Shown here piece after piece: positions 36,601 through 46,572 of a DNA stretch of 64,000 nt. The stretch is from Galeopsis tetrahit (lineage: Eukaryota; Streptophyta; Magnoliopsida; Lamiales; Lamiaceae), in contig OY776128.1 of assembly GCA_963675135.1 (NCBI GenBank), forward strand, positions 77,816,670 to 77,880,669, read 5' to 3'. A program made the translations under genes and the position numbers. Under the pieces are notes generated by a model that was not told the origin of the DNA, made no database searches, and was given only the letters and a program-made list of their open reading frames with translations. Numbering within the stretch: the stretch's first letter is position 1; each line of letters starts with the position of its first letter.

Positions 36601-36612
36601 GCTCTGATACCA
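36601..36612 (-). other. Primer-binding site of outer element (initiator Met-tRNA)
   Basis: On the minus strand TGGTATCAGAGC lies two bases inside the 5' LTR. It is the usual plant Ty1-copia sequence complementary to the 3' end of initiator methionine tRNA. Confidence 0.93.
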
Positions 36613-36614
36613 CT

Positions 36615-37815
36615 TGTAGGTCCCCAAGTTGAGTTAATAACGAGTAAGCTAGTGAAAATGTCAAGACGTAGTTTATACTCAACTTCTTAATTCGAGAACT
36701 CTGTTCTATACTCAACTAGTCTAGTTCAGTTAAGTATGTAAACAATTAATCAATTAAACACAAACAAAACAGTAAAGTAAACAACACAAACAATTTATAG
36801 TGGTTCGACAATTCGTCTACTTCCACTCTCACAAACCCAGTTGTGATGTTTCCACTAACTCTTCCAATCGAGTACAAAGTGTGTGTTCTTGTTCTTTAGA
36901 GTCTCAAGAAAAAAACTTAGATCTTCAAAAGACTATACCTCCAGATACGTCTATGATCTAACTAGAAATTTAACAAGTATCTAGCAACTTGATAAAAAAA
37001 AAATGAAAACTTATTCAGTAGCAGTCTTCTGGTTTCTTCACTTGACTTCTGACTTGCTTTCTGAACTTCAATAAACTCTGAGAGTAATCTTCTTCAAATG
37101 CTTCAGTACGTAGATTTGCAATATTCAGTAATTCAGTAATATCAGTCTCAGTAGTCTTCAATCAATAAACACACCAAGGTATTTATAGATTTCTGAAATC
37201 AAGAACTTAGTTAGTTGTAACCAACTCTTCTTGAAAACTAACTTCCAATTGATTCTTCTTGTCCATACACGCGTTTTAGTTAAATAGTTATTTCTAACTA
37301 ACTTCTTTAAATCCTTATCTTTACACGCGTATTTGTAACTAACTTCAAGTTTACTTGTCTTGCGGAGTCTTGTATGCGCACTTGTCTTGTTTTGTAGACT
37401 TCATCCTTCTTGTCTGGCCTGGTCTTCTTGTTCGATCTTCTGTAGACTATTCTAATCCTAACAAGACTATTACATTACTTTAAGCTTATAGCTTAGTCAA
37501 CTTATAAACTATACAATCAATCTATCTATTACATACGAAAATCATGAGCTCTATACAATGATTATTTATAGCTCAATAACAATCTAACATGTATATAAAC
37601 ATATATGAAATACTTATAAATCGTACTTATCTTTTAATATATAAACATTATTTGTCTTTCAAATGTGAACTCTACTGGTCTGTTCAAGATGATTTCTCCT
37701 CAACTAGACTAGATCAGTCAACACTTAGAAAATATTCAAACTATTTTTGGCTTATCAAAACTTCATCTTATCTTTTATCATCATGTAGGACTTGTCTAGG
37801 ATTCATATCCCAACA
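36615..37815 (-). repeat. 5' LTR of outer retrotransposon (1201 bp)
   Basis: Direct repeat of 2049-3329, bounded by TG/CA, with the primer site on one side and the ATTTG target duplication on the other (37816-37820). It carries a minus-strand TATAAATA box at 37180-37187. The element has the same orientation as defensin A, so LTR poly-A signals could truncate the defensin transcript. Confidence 0.92.
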
Positions 37816-37879
37816 ATTTGACAACAAAATAATGCAATTAAATTTTACATATTGGCCTAATAAAGTTAAAAGGAGTTAC

Positions 37880-37931
37880 CAATCAATGAAAGGAGAAGTA
37901 AAACGACTAATAGAGAAGCTTTCATCGCCAT
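37880..37931 (-). CDS. Defensin A, exon 1: signal peptide
   Basis: This 52-nt exon starts at an ATG (37931-37929) and encodes 17 residues of a classic hydrophobic secretion signal (MAMKASLLVVLLLLSLI), ending in phase 1 at a donor reading ATTG/GTAAC. The phase matches exon 2, so both boundaries are supported. The encoded peptide is identical to exon 1 of defensin B; only one synonymous base differs. The intron to exon 2 spans 1979-37879 (35,901 bp) and is filled by the nested retrotransposon. The second in-frame ATG two codons later is an alternative start. Confidence 0.87.
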
Positions 37932-38328
37932 TTTAATTTGCTTTTGATATATCTGATGATGATTTAATTAGAAAAACTTCCCGGAATTTGTAGATTTTAT
38001 GAAGCCATATTAAGATTACAGATAAATTGTAGAAATTTTCGATTTTTAATTGATGGAATTACACATTTAATCACGATAAATTGTGATTATAGTGCATGTT
38101 ATCTACACTTAATTAGAACTTTTGGGTACATATCTAATGTTATCATCATGATTTAATTTTTTTTACCAAAAATTCTGTTAATCGTGATTAAGTATGGCTA
38201 CAGATTTGAAGTAATATACATATATTTATTTAACACCACTCTATAAGTTCGGATTTATAATAACGCCTGCACATCCTAAAATTCTTTTAAATAATATCAT
38301 ATTTCCAATAAATATATTTAACACTTAT
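37932..38328 (-). promoter_or_regulatory. Upstream (promoter) region of defensin A
   Basis: Duplicated relative to 50890-51150 upstream of defensin B, so it probably holds the shared defensin promoter. The best TATA-like match on the minus strand is CATAAAAT at about 37993-38000, some 65 bp before the ATG. No other element is claimed. Confidence 0.5.
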
Positions 38329-38820
38329 CTGGTATATATACACTTTTCCAAGAGATAGTGTACGCCTAATCTTGTTTTATCTCAACTCCCTCCATTTTAA
38401 TTAAGTGTTGTGTTGGAGATTACAGTTTTTAGACAGCATTTTTACTTTATTATTCCTATTTCAATTAGCATCATAACTTAATTTTCTATTCAATGAATTT
38501 AATACATGATTACATTAAGATGAAATTAATTACGTCAGCAAGTTTTTTATTAGACTGTTCTAGGAGATGTGGGAAAAATTACACTTTTAGGTCTGTAAGA
38601 ATTTTTCAAAATCACTTTTGGTCCCTAGTTTGGAAAATGGTCTTATTTATTGCAGATTTGGTCCTATACGTTAATTTTTTTTTTTATGAAATCATTAGTT
38701 GACCAAAATATATTAAAAATGTAGTTATAATTAAAAAATACAAAAAATGTTTTTAAAGATAATAATAAATTATATTGAATTAAAAATTAAAATCAATAGA
38801 ATTTAGAATATTATTTTTTT
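38329..38820. repeat. Module copy, left of LINE insertion
   Basis: Matches 1 to about 490 and about 52190-52360 at roughly 85-90% by eye. The last 15 bases (38806-38820) are the left target duplication of the LINE; the match resumes after the LINE at 42246. No gene seen. Confidence 0.8.
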
Positions 38821-38910
38821 CGAGAATGGAGTAAGCTTTGTCATCAAGGAATATTATTAAAATCAATGGAATAACTTGCACGTCGAAGGCAGAGGAAGCT
38901 TTGTCATCAA

Positions 38911-41900
38911 GGAAAAATTCAAAATGGCCAAGACATTTTTTCGAGAATGGAGTAAAGAGCACTTTGGTAATCTGGATGCCCGAATTGAGACTAAAAAACA
39001 GAAACTCTTGGAACTGGATCTTATAGATGATGCCTTGGGGTTGGATGTGGACGAGATTGTCCAAAGAAGGCCGATTATGGCTGACATTCTCACAGATTGC
39101 ACGGCGAGACATAGCATTCTTAGTCAAAAGGCGAAGGCCCAATGGTTAAAGGAGGGCGATATCAACTCCAAATTCTTTCATAAGTGCATAAATGTTAGAC
39201 GAAAAATCAATGACCTCTCTAACATCCGTGTGAATGGCGTATGGCTGTCTTCTCCGGAGGATATAAAAAGGGCGGTTGCGGAGCATTTTAAAAATCATTT
39301 TCGGGCACCCACCACAATTCGTCCAGTGATCGAGAAAAATTCATTTTACGTCCTGTAACTTAGGCCTAATCCAATTTATATCCTTTAAATTTTCACTTTT
39401 TCGATTTACGTCCTTTTCGCCGAAAAATTTTCAAACTCACCGGAATGTGAGGAATAAATTGGGATTCCGGCCAAATAGTCCAATTTACATCCTTTAAGTT
39501 TGAAAATTTAAAATTTAATAAATAAAATTTCTAAAAATATCTTTAAATTTTTTAAAATATTATTAAAAATCTGAAAACATCATTAAAATTAAAAACTATA
39601 AAATGTGAAAAATAAAATCCAAAATACCTTATGATCTGGCCGTGAAAAAAATCAGTGCATGTGATAACTTGATGCTTTCTGCAGCCTTCACTCCTAAGGA
39701 AATTAAGGAAGCCGTGTGGAGTTGTGAATCCTCAAAGTCGCCTGGTCCGGACGGATTTTCGATGGCTTTCGTCAAAGCCAATTGGGATGTTTTGAAGGCT
39801 GATTTCCAGAGGTTGTTTGATGAATTTCACGTAAATGGAAAGTTCGTCAAAGGCTTCAATCCGTCCTTCATAACTCTTATTCCGAAAAAACTGAACGCGG
39901 AATGCATTAATGACTACCAGCCTATTTCCATGATTAATTGCTCCTACAAAATTATTGCAAAGGTTTTAGCGAGAAGGCTTTCAAAGGTAATTGGGTCGGT
40001 GATATCGGAGACGCAATCTGGGTTCGTTCAGGGGAGGCAGATTTTAGATGGCGTGCTTGTTCTCAATGAACTTATTGATGACGCGAAAAAGAAGAAGTTA
40101 GAGAGGCTCTTTTTTAAGATCGATTTTGCAAAGGCCTTTGACTCTGTGGGCTGGAATTTCTTGTACGACATGTTAAGAAGTATGGAATTTGCTCCTAAAT
40201 GGCGTAAATGGATTCGGGAATGTGTTTCATCGGCCTCTGCGTCCGTCCTTGTCAATGGCAGCCCTTCCGCCGAGTTTCATCTTCAACGGGGGCTTCGGCA
40301 AGGGGATCCTCTATCCCCGTTACTCTTTATTATTGCGGCTGAAGGATTAAGCGCTCTCATCTCTAGAGCTTCTTCTATTGGCATTTACGATGTAGTCAAA
40401 GTGGGTAGAATGGAGGTTCCGGTAACGCACCTTCAATATGTCGATGATACTATTTTGGTGGGGGAGGTGACCACGAAAAACATATGGGCTCTCAAGTGCT
40501 TACTGATTAATTTTGAGAGATTATCCGGGCTCAAAATTAATTTCTCAAAATGTAGTCTAATTGGGCTTAATGTGGATTCAGAAGTGCAGCAGGGTATGGC
40601 TGATTTTTTAGGTTGCTGTGTTGGGTCGCTTCCCATGAATTTCCTAGGAATTCAAGTGGGTATTAATCATCAAACAACATTAGCTTGGAAAGGGGTGGTG
40701 GAAAAGGTGAAAAATAGAATTAAAATGTGGGAGGATCGCCAAATCTCTTTCGGTGGAAGGATCACGTTGCTCAACGCGGTCCTCGTATCGTTGCCTATCT
40801 ATTATCTATCTCTTTATCGTATTCCTAAAAAAATATTGAGTGAGCTAGTTAGATTGCAACGTAACTTTTTTGGGGGGGGTGTGTGAGCACTACAAAAATT
40901 CCATGGGTCTCATGGAAGGATATTTGTAGACCTAAGCCAGTCAGGGGACTTGGTGTTCGAAATCTTGATTTATTTAACGTTTCTCTTCTTGGCAGGTGGG
41001 CGTGGAGGCTGCGTACGGAACCAAAGGCACTATGGGTCAAAATTCTTGATTCTAAGTATGACATATCTTTGGCATGTGATGCATCTGTACCGGTGAACAG
41101 GAGAAATCACTCAAGCTGGTGGAGTATGCTTTCTGCTCTGTTTGCTGAAAATGGGCAACATTCTTGGTTCACCAATAACATGGTAAAGATTGTGGGGTGC
41201 GTCAGCGATACATTCCTTTGGCATGATAGATGGACGGATCAACCAGCTCTGAAAGATCTTTATCCTAGGCTTTACTCTCTATGTGTCAATAAGGACGCAC
41301 GACTCAGTGAATCGGGTAATTGGGTTAATGGAGCTTGGTCTTGGGATATACATTGGAGGAGGGCCCTCTTCGACTAGGAAATGCAATTAGCAGACCAGCT
41401 GGGGTGCTCGCTGGCCAACTTACATTTGCAGGCCTCGTCCCCGGATTCGTGGCGTTGGAAATCTTCTGTCGATGGTCAGTACAGCCCCAAATCTGCCTAC
41501 AGAGGTTTCGAGTTGCCAGAACAGACGCAGATCCTTAGTACCGAGGCTCATGCTGCTATCAAGAGGATCTGGAATAAATTGACTCCTCTGAAATTTTCGG
41601 GGTTGGCCTGGAAGGTGCTAAGAGGACGTCTTGCCACACGGAGTGAACTTCATAAGCGAAAAATATTGAGGGCCGGCGCGGATCTGGATTGCGCGCTTTG
41701 TGGATCAAGTGAGGAAACTATGCAGCATCTGTTTGTTGGGTGTGAAATGGCTAATAAGATTTGGAGGCTGGCTTTCTCTTGGCTTGAAAGTAGTTCTCCA
41801 ATGCCGAATGATATTACTTCACATTACCATCAATTATGTGGCATCGCCGGACCTAAGCGTAAAAAGAACATCTTGGAATGCATTTGGTGCCTGACGGTCT

Positions 41901-42079
41901 GGTATGTGTGGAACGCTAGAAATAAGTTGATATTCTCTCATGAAGAGTCGAAACCGGAAAAGCTGTTTGATGATATCAGAGCAAAGGCCTGGAGTATTTT
42001 TTGTCTTCATAACGTATGCCCAATTACGATCTCGTTTCATGATTGGTGCGCCAGTCCTAGAGCAGCAATCTGCTCATGA
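38911..42079 (+). pseudogene. LINE ORF2 remnant: reverse transcriptase and RVT zinc-binding domain
   Basis: Non-LTR reverse transcriptase that would copy LINE RNA into DNA at a nicked target. Visible parts, in order: the pre-RT segment (QWLKEGDINSKFFH at about 39140), the SPGPDGF motif (about 39738), the RT core (LRQGDPLSPLLF near 40295 and YVDD catalytic box near 40436), and the RVT zinc-binding region (about 41550-41760, including LDCALCGSSEETMQHLFVGC). It is broken by an insertion at about 39340-39637, a frameshift at a G8 run near 40872-40879, and a TAG at 41375-41377. No endonuclease domain is present. It cannot be functional. Confidence 0.9.
39340..39637. mobile_element. Unidentified ~300-bp insertion within the LINE
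   Basis: AT-rich non-coding sequence with repeated TTTACGTCC / TTACATCC phrases interrupts the LINE ORF2 between RPVI and the KKISACDN segment. No clear target duplication or terminal inverted repeat was found. It may be a one-ended remnant of another transposon that came in before the LINE copy was made or after it landed. Confidence 0.55.
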
Positions 42080-42245
42080 GCATGGTTTTTCGTTATAATA
42101 TCTGCTGGTGTTGCTTCAATTCCTTGTTTTGTAATAGCATTTGGCTGTTGTACCTAGCTTAATTCTCATGAGTACCACTGGTACTCTAATCTAATAAAAT
42201 ACAACATTTTTTCCTCTCAAAAAAAAAAAAGAATATTATTTTTTT

Positions 42246-42837
42246 ACTCTATATTCTTATGGGACTAAAAGTGTGAAAGTGATTTGACCTCATTCTTACC
42301 GGATCAAAAGTGAAATTTTCCAGGAGATGTATGCTACGTGCAATGAGAAAAAAAATGTAAACTTTTCAGGTATTATATAAAATAATATGATGGTAAAAAT
42401 AATTTTTTTAATGAAATTAAAATATATGTGTTTCACTTTTTTTCCTTCAAAGTAATTTGTGTATAATGCAGAATATCCTTCATGAAGGATTATTTTTTCA
42501 AACTTTCCATTCTGAAATTGATAGCTGATTCTGTTAAAAAATGATAGTTGAATAGTGGTTGATGGATTGATCAGTCATTTTCAGAGGATTAATAGTGGTT
42601 TAACATCTTTTTTCCGGTTGGTTGCGAATAAATAATATTAACATGTTTTTCTAATTATGTTTAAAGTGAAAAAATAGAAGCAGAGTTCATGAATACGAAA
42701 TAACAATTTAAATATAAATAAGCATGGAATATTCAGTTGAATACAACACAAGTACAAATAGAATCTAAATTAACAAAAAGAAAAGTACAAGAAAATATAT
42801 ATATGTAAATCAATCAACGTGCCAAAATGTATACAGA
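42246..42837 (-). other. 3' flank of PELPK-1 (duplicated module sequence)
   Basis: Continues the module match after the LINE. The final 200 bp are shared with 1150-1375 and 52978-53207 and probably include the PELPK 3' UTR. No gene on either strand. Confidence 0.7.
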
Positions 42838-43776
42838 TCATGGCTTAGGAAATTCTGGAACCTTTGGAAGTTCAGGTTTTGGCAATTCTGGTAATTTTGG
42901 AAGCTCTGGCTTTGGCAATTCTGGAATCTCGGGCTTCGGCAATTCTGGGATTTCTGGTTTTGGCAATTCTGGAATCTCAGGCTTTGGCAATTCTGGTAGT
43001 TTTGGGATTTCGGGCTTTGGCAATTCTGGGATTTCGGGCTTTGGTTGTGGGGGCACCTCGGCCTTTGAGGTTGTTGGCAGTGGCACGTTCGGTTTTGGCA
43101 ATCCTGGAAGCTCGGGTTTTGGCAACTCGTGGATTTCGGGTTTAGGCAATTCAGGGATCACGGGTTTTGGCAATTCAGGGATCACAGGTTTTGGCAATTC
43201 ATGGGTTTCGGGTTTTGGCAATTCTGGAATCTCGGGCTTTGGCAATTCTGGGATCTCGGGCTTTGGTTGTGGGGGCACCTCGGCCTTTAAGGTTGTTGGC
43301 ACGTTCGGTTTTGGCAATACTGGAAGCTCGGGTTTTGGAATAGCTGGAAGTTCTGGTTTCGGCAATTCATGGGTTTCGGGTTTGGGCAATTCAGGGATCA
43401 CGGGTTTAGGCAATTCTGGGTTCACGGGTTTGGGCAATTCAGGGATCACGGGTTTAGGCAATTCTGGGTTCACGGGTTTGGGCAATTCAGGGATCTCTGG
43501 TTTAGGCACTTCTGGGATTTTGGGTTTTGGCACTTCTGGAATTTCGGGTTTTGGCAACTCTGGGATTTTGGGTTTTGGCATTTCTGGGATTTTGGGTTTT
43601 GGCACTTCTGGAATCTCGGGTTTTGGAAGTGTAGGAAGTTCAGGTTTTGGTATGGCTGGAATTTCAGGCTTGGGAAGTTCAGGCGATTCGAGGAGGCGAC
43701 GAGCCTCAGTCGTATGGCCCGTCAATGATGATAAAACAAAGAGTAAAAGCATGAAATATAAGAGGCGAATTGCCAT
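42838..43776 (-). CDS. PELPK-1: secreted PELPK-repeat cell-wall protein (312 aa)
   Basis: A 312-residue protein: an N-terminal signal peptide (MAIRLLYFMLLLFVLSSLTG, likely cut near TTEA), then an array of pentapeptides of the type PELPK / PEIPK / PVIPE. A longer sub-unit with TTLKAEVPPQPKPEIPE occurs twice. This is the layout of the Arabidopsis PELPK family, Pro-rich cell-wall proteins linked to germination and growth. The chosen ATG (43776) begins the signal peptide; an upstream in-frame ATG at 43857 would put 27 polar residues before it and lies in probable leader. A TATATAATTA box at 43870-43879 on the minus strand fits this start. No intron is needed. The opposite strand has a long glycine-rich ORF that is only an antisense shadow. 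Paralogues: 53219-54289 and 61980-62312. Confidence 0.88.
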   Translation of the reverse strand: MAIRLLYFMLLLFVLSSLTGHTTEARRLLESPELPKPEIPAIPKPELPTLPKPEIPEVPKPKIPEMPKPKIPELPKPEIPEVPKPKIPEVPKPEIPELPKPVNPELPKPVIPELPKPVNPELPKPVIPELPKPETHELPKPELPAIPKPELPVLPKPNVPTTLKAEVPPQPKPEIPELPKPEIPELPKPETHELPKPVIPELPKPVIPELPKPEIHELPKPELPGLPKPNVPLPTTSKAEVPPQPKPEIPELPKPEIPKLPELPKPEIPELPKPEIPELPKPEIPELPKPELPKLPELPKPELPKVPEFPKP

Positions 43777-43869
43777 GGTTTGATCAGATTTGTAGTAACA
43801 GGGGAAATTAATTAAGAAGAAGATTTTCAATGTTTGATCAAGTGATGAATATTTCATAAGAATTTGGTG

Positions 43870-43879
43870 TAATTATATA
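43870..43879 (-). promoter_or_regulatory. TATA box of PELPK-1
   Basis: TATATAATTA on the minus strand about 95 bp upstream of the chosen ATG. PELPK-2 has TATAAAA in the same place (54386-54392). Confidence 0.65.
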
Positions 43880-44582
43880 GAAGCCATGGGACGTGGACAA
43901 ACTTCTAAAGTTTTCTTTGGTTGGTAAGAAAATGGTGCGAGTTAGTTCAACTTCACTTCATCGCATATTTTATTGATTTCAATTTTTAATGATTATTCTA
44001 CAAATGTCAAATATAACAGTCTTGTATATCATTGTGCCACTCAAATATATTTTTTAATTGATTATTTTACTAAAATATTAATTACTCAGTATTAGTTTTT
44101 TTTGTTTTTGAGAACCCGGCCAGTATTATTTACTTTTACGGAATATTATTATTTTAATTGAAACCATTATTTGCATATAGTTGTACCATACCACTAGTGT
44201 ATTAGGGATAAATTCATTAATCTATTAAAAAAAATATTTTCAAAATCTCTGTACTCACCTACCATCTATTTTGGTTTGAAAAAAAATATACTGTATCCGT
44301 CCACCTAATAAGATCCGTCAACCTAATAAGAGGATTTTAGTCAAATGAGTTCCGCACGCGTTACAAGTGTAATATGATCATAATAATTATAATCATTAAT
44401 TAATGATTGATATAATGATGGAAAATAATCTAAACTTTAGTTTGACGAGTGACAGTACACGCATAATTTATTTATGTGTTAATGAAACAATTAATTAATA
44501 GTGTTGTTTTAAATTATAGTAAACATAGTGTAAACAAGATGCATAGTAAAATTGATTTTGCATAAAATTTTGATTGATATAA
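43880..44582. other. Intergenic DNA upstream of PELPK-1
   Basis: Duplicated with about 54393-55240 upstream of PELPK-2. AT-rich, no gene seen. Promoter elements beyond the TATA box were not identified. Confidence 0.6.
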
Positions 44583-44591
44583 TAATTATAT

Positions 44592-46355
44592 AGCAGGACC
44601 GCAATTTAGGGGGGTTTGCAAAAAGAGGACCGTAACTTTGCGGGCTGGCAAAATTAGACCCGTAACTTTTTTTTCACAATTTCAGGCCAAATTAGCCCAA
44701 TCAACCCAATTTCGGGCTGATTGAGGCCCATTGTTCGGGCCAAACTTATTTATGGCAAAAAGAGGATTGTAACTTTTTTTAATGCAATTTTCGGACCAAT
44801 TAATATTTCTACTCTAATAATTTTGAATCTTTTTTTCTATATGTCTCAACACAAATTCAATATTCATATTTTATAATTTTCTCATAATTTTACTTTTTCC
44901 CCCTTTTAAAACAGTTTTTTTTAAGAGGTTTAAAATTGTCTCTAACCACTTCTTCTACCACTCATCTTCCCCAATTTTTACCAATTTAAATTCTAAAAAT
45001 CGTGTTTGTATTTTAATGCATTTTTTATAATCTTATATTATTTTTAAAATATTATACAATTTTTTTCCATAAAATTTCGAATCGAATAGTTTAAATAAAA
45101 ATACTGAAAAATGTTTGATCGAAATTTTGTAATTAATGTTTACTATAATCCTCTTAATAATAAATCTATGATATTTTTTTCTTCAATTACAGATATAGTT
45201 GTAAAATTTATAAGCATGTAAATACAATATAAAATGTACTAATTAAACTATCTTTATATTTAAAAATTGTGACAATCTTTTTAATTAACAGTTAAAAATT
45301 TATCATACCAAATTATAATATTTTATTCTTTTCAATTCACTATAATTAAAATGTAGTATATATTTGTTTCTTTAAACATAAATAATATTGTTTAATTCAT
45401 AACAAATTATTACATCTACAATTTTTAAATTTAATTTTTAAAAGTTTACGAGTATTTTTTTTTTCAAATAAAGTATTAATTGAATAATTTCCTTAATTTA
45501 TGAAATCCATCCTATGCTCACAATGAACCCTTTAAAAACTTAAAAAGTTCAAATATAAATTTTAATATACATTAAAAAAAAATCATGTGACATTGTAAGG
45601 TTGAAAGAAAATTTATAATATATCTATGACTTAAAAGATCAAATCAGAATCGGTTATGAGATTTTGTAAGCCTGAGGCGAAGATGAGAAATGAGTCATTT
45701 CTTATATCATAGTGGATAATAAAACTATCGTTTTATTAATTTGTTCTAGCATATCGTTTTTTTTCAATAAATTAAATTATTAGTTTATTTAACATTTTTT
45801 GTGATACAGTGGATCGTAGCAACATTTAAGTTTTATTTTTAAGATTAAGATTTTATTTTAAAAAAAACTTTTTAGATTAATTTTTTAAGTTTTACTACAT
45901 ACGCTATTCGTCCCACAAAAGTTTTCATACTTTTCATATATTGTAATTTCTTATATTGATTTATATTATAAATAAAATTTGAATACTCAATTTTATTATA
46001 TATATATATATATATATATTTAAACTATTAGATTCTAATTTTTTTTGAAAAAATTTGTATAATTAAAATAAGGATCTAATTGAGGAAGTGAGTAAGAGCT
46101 AGAGTAAATTTAAAAAATATATATATTTATATTGGGCTTAAAATTGCATTAAAAAAGTTACGGTCCTCTTTTTGTCATAAATAAGTGTGGCCCGAAAAAT
46201 GGGCTTCAATTAGCCCAAAATTGGGTTGATTGGGCTAATTTGTCCTGAAATTGCGAAAAAAAAGAAGTTACAGGCTTAATTTTGCCCGCCCGTAAAGTTA
46301 CGGTCCTCTTTTTGCAAAACCCCCTAAGTTGCGGTCCTAAAAAAATAATTTTCCC
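44592..46355. mobile_element. MULE-A: Mutator-like element with long TIRs, one end damaged
   Basis: Long terminal inverted repeats of about 220 bp (CAGGACCGCAATTTAGG... at left; ...GCGGTCCTAAAAAAATAATTTTCCC at right), with a 9-bp target duplication TAATTATAT (44583-44591, 46356-46364). The left TIR lacks the terminal roughly 17 bases present in the related MULE-B. The interior is AT-rich and non-coding, including a TA run at about 45999-46016, so it is non-autonomous. Module 3 has the matching unoccupied site near 55240. Confidence 0.85.
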
Positions 46356-46364
46356 TAATTATAT

Positions 46365-46572
46365 AGTAATAAAAGGCAAAACTATGTTAATGTTGAAGGT
46401 CACAATACACTCGTCTTGTGCTTTGTGGGCTGCTCTTTTTAAGTGGAAGTTGTAGAAAGTGGATTAGGTTCAATTATTTTAGTACCAGTGATGAATATAA
46501 TTAGTTACTATAACATAATTATTGAACGCTAAGCAGCCTAAATATTTTGAATTTTTTAAAAAGTATTCAACG
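46365..46572. other. Module intergenic sequence between MULE-A and copia fragment
   Basis: Matches about 55245-55475 of module 3 and ends at TATTCAACG, where module 3 continues with unrelated sequence. That places the copia boundary. No gene seen. Confidence 0.6.

Larger units (their letters stand above)
2049..37815 (-). mobile_element. Outer Sirevirus/Maximus-type Ty1-copia element inserted in the defensin A intron
   Basis: A full-length minus-strand LTR retrotransposon flanked by a perfect 5-bp target duplication ATTTG (2044-2048 and 37816-37820). LTRs start TGTAGG and end CCAACA on the plus strand. In element order it has: 5' LTR, Met-tRNA primer site, gag, pol (protease, integrase, RT, RNase H), a long third ORF, polypurine tract and 3' LTR. 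A second element (8705-31423) interrupts its RT, so its own length is about 13.0 kb. The order, the CCHC Gag with long charged C-terminus, and the extra ORF after pol are typical of the Sirevirus (SIRE/Maximus) lineage. Pol and the third ORF carry several stops and frameshifts, so it is not autonomous. LTRs differ at about 12 sites in 1.2 kb plus an 80-bp indel, so it is older than the inner element. Confidence 0.92.
38821..42230 (+). mobile_element. 5'-truncated L1-type LINE with poly-A tail
   Basis: Flanked by a perfect 15-bp target duplication GAATATTATTTTTTT (38806-38820, 42231-42245) and ending in 12 A, with AATAAAAT near 42194. Only part of ORF2 is present (end of the endonuclease-RT linker, RT, C-terminal zinc region), so it is 5'-truncated, as usual for target-primed insertion. 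A roughly 300-bp foreign segment sits inside at about 39340-39637. The same sites in modules 1 (about 485) and 3 (about 52355) lack the LINE and act as empty sites. Confidence 0.94.

Noticed and set aside
42827..43783. Long plus-strand glycine-rich ORF (GFGNSGISGFGNSG type)
   Set aside because: It is the exact antisense of the PELPK-1 repeats. The minus strand has the signal peptide, TATA box and family match; Pro-rich codons read backwards give Gly-rich.
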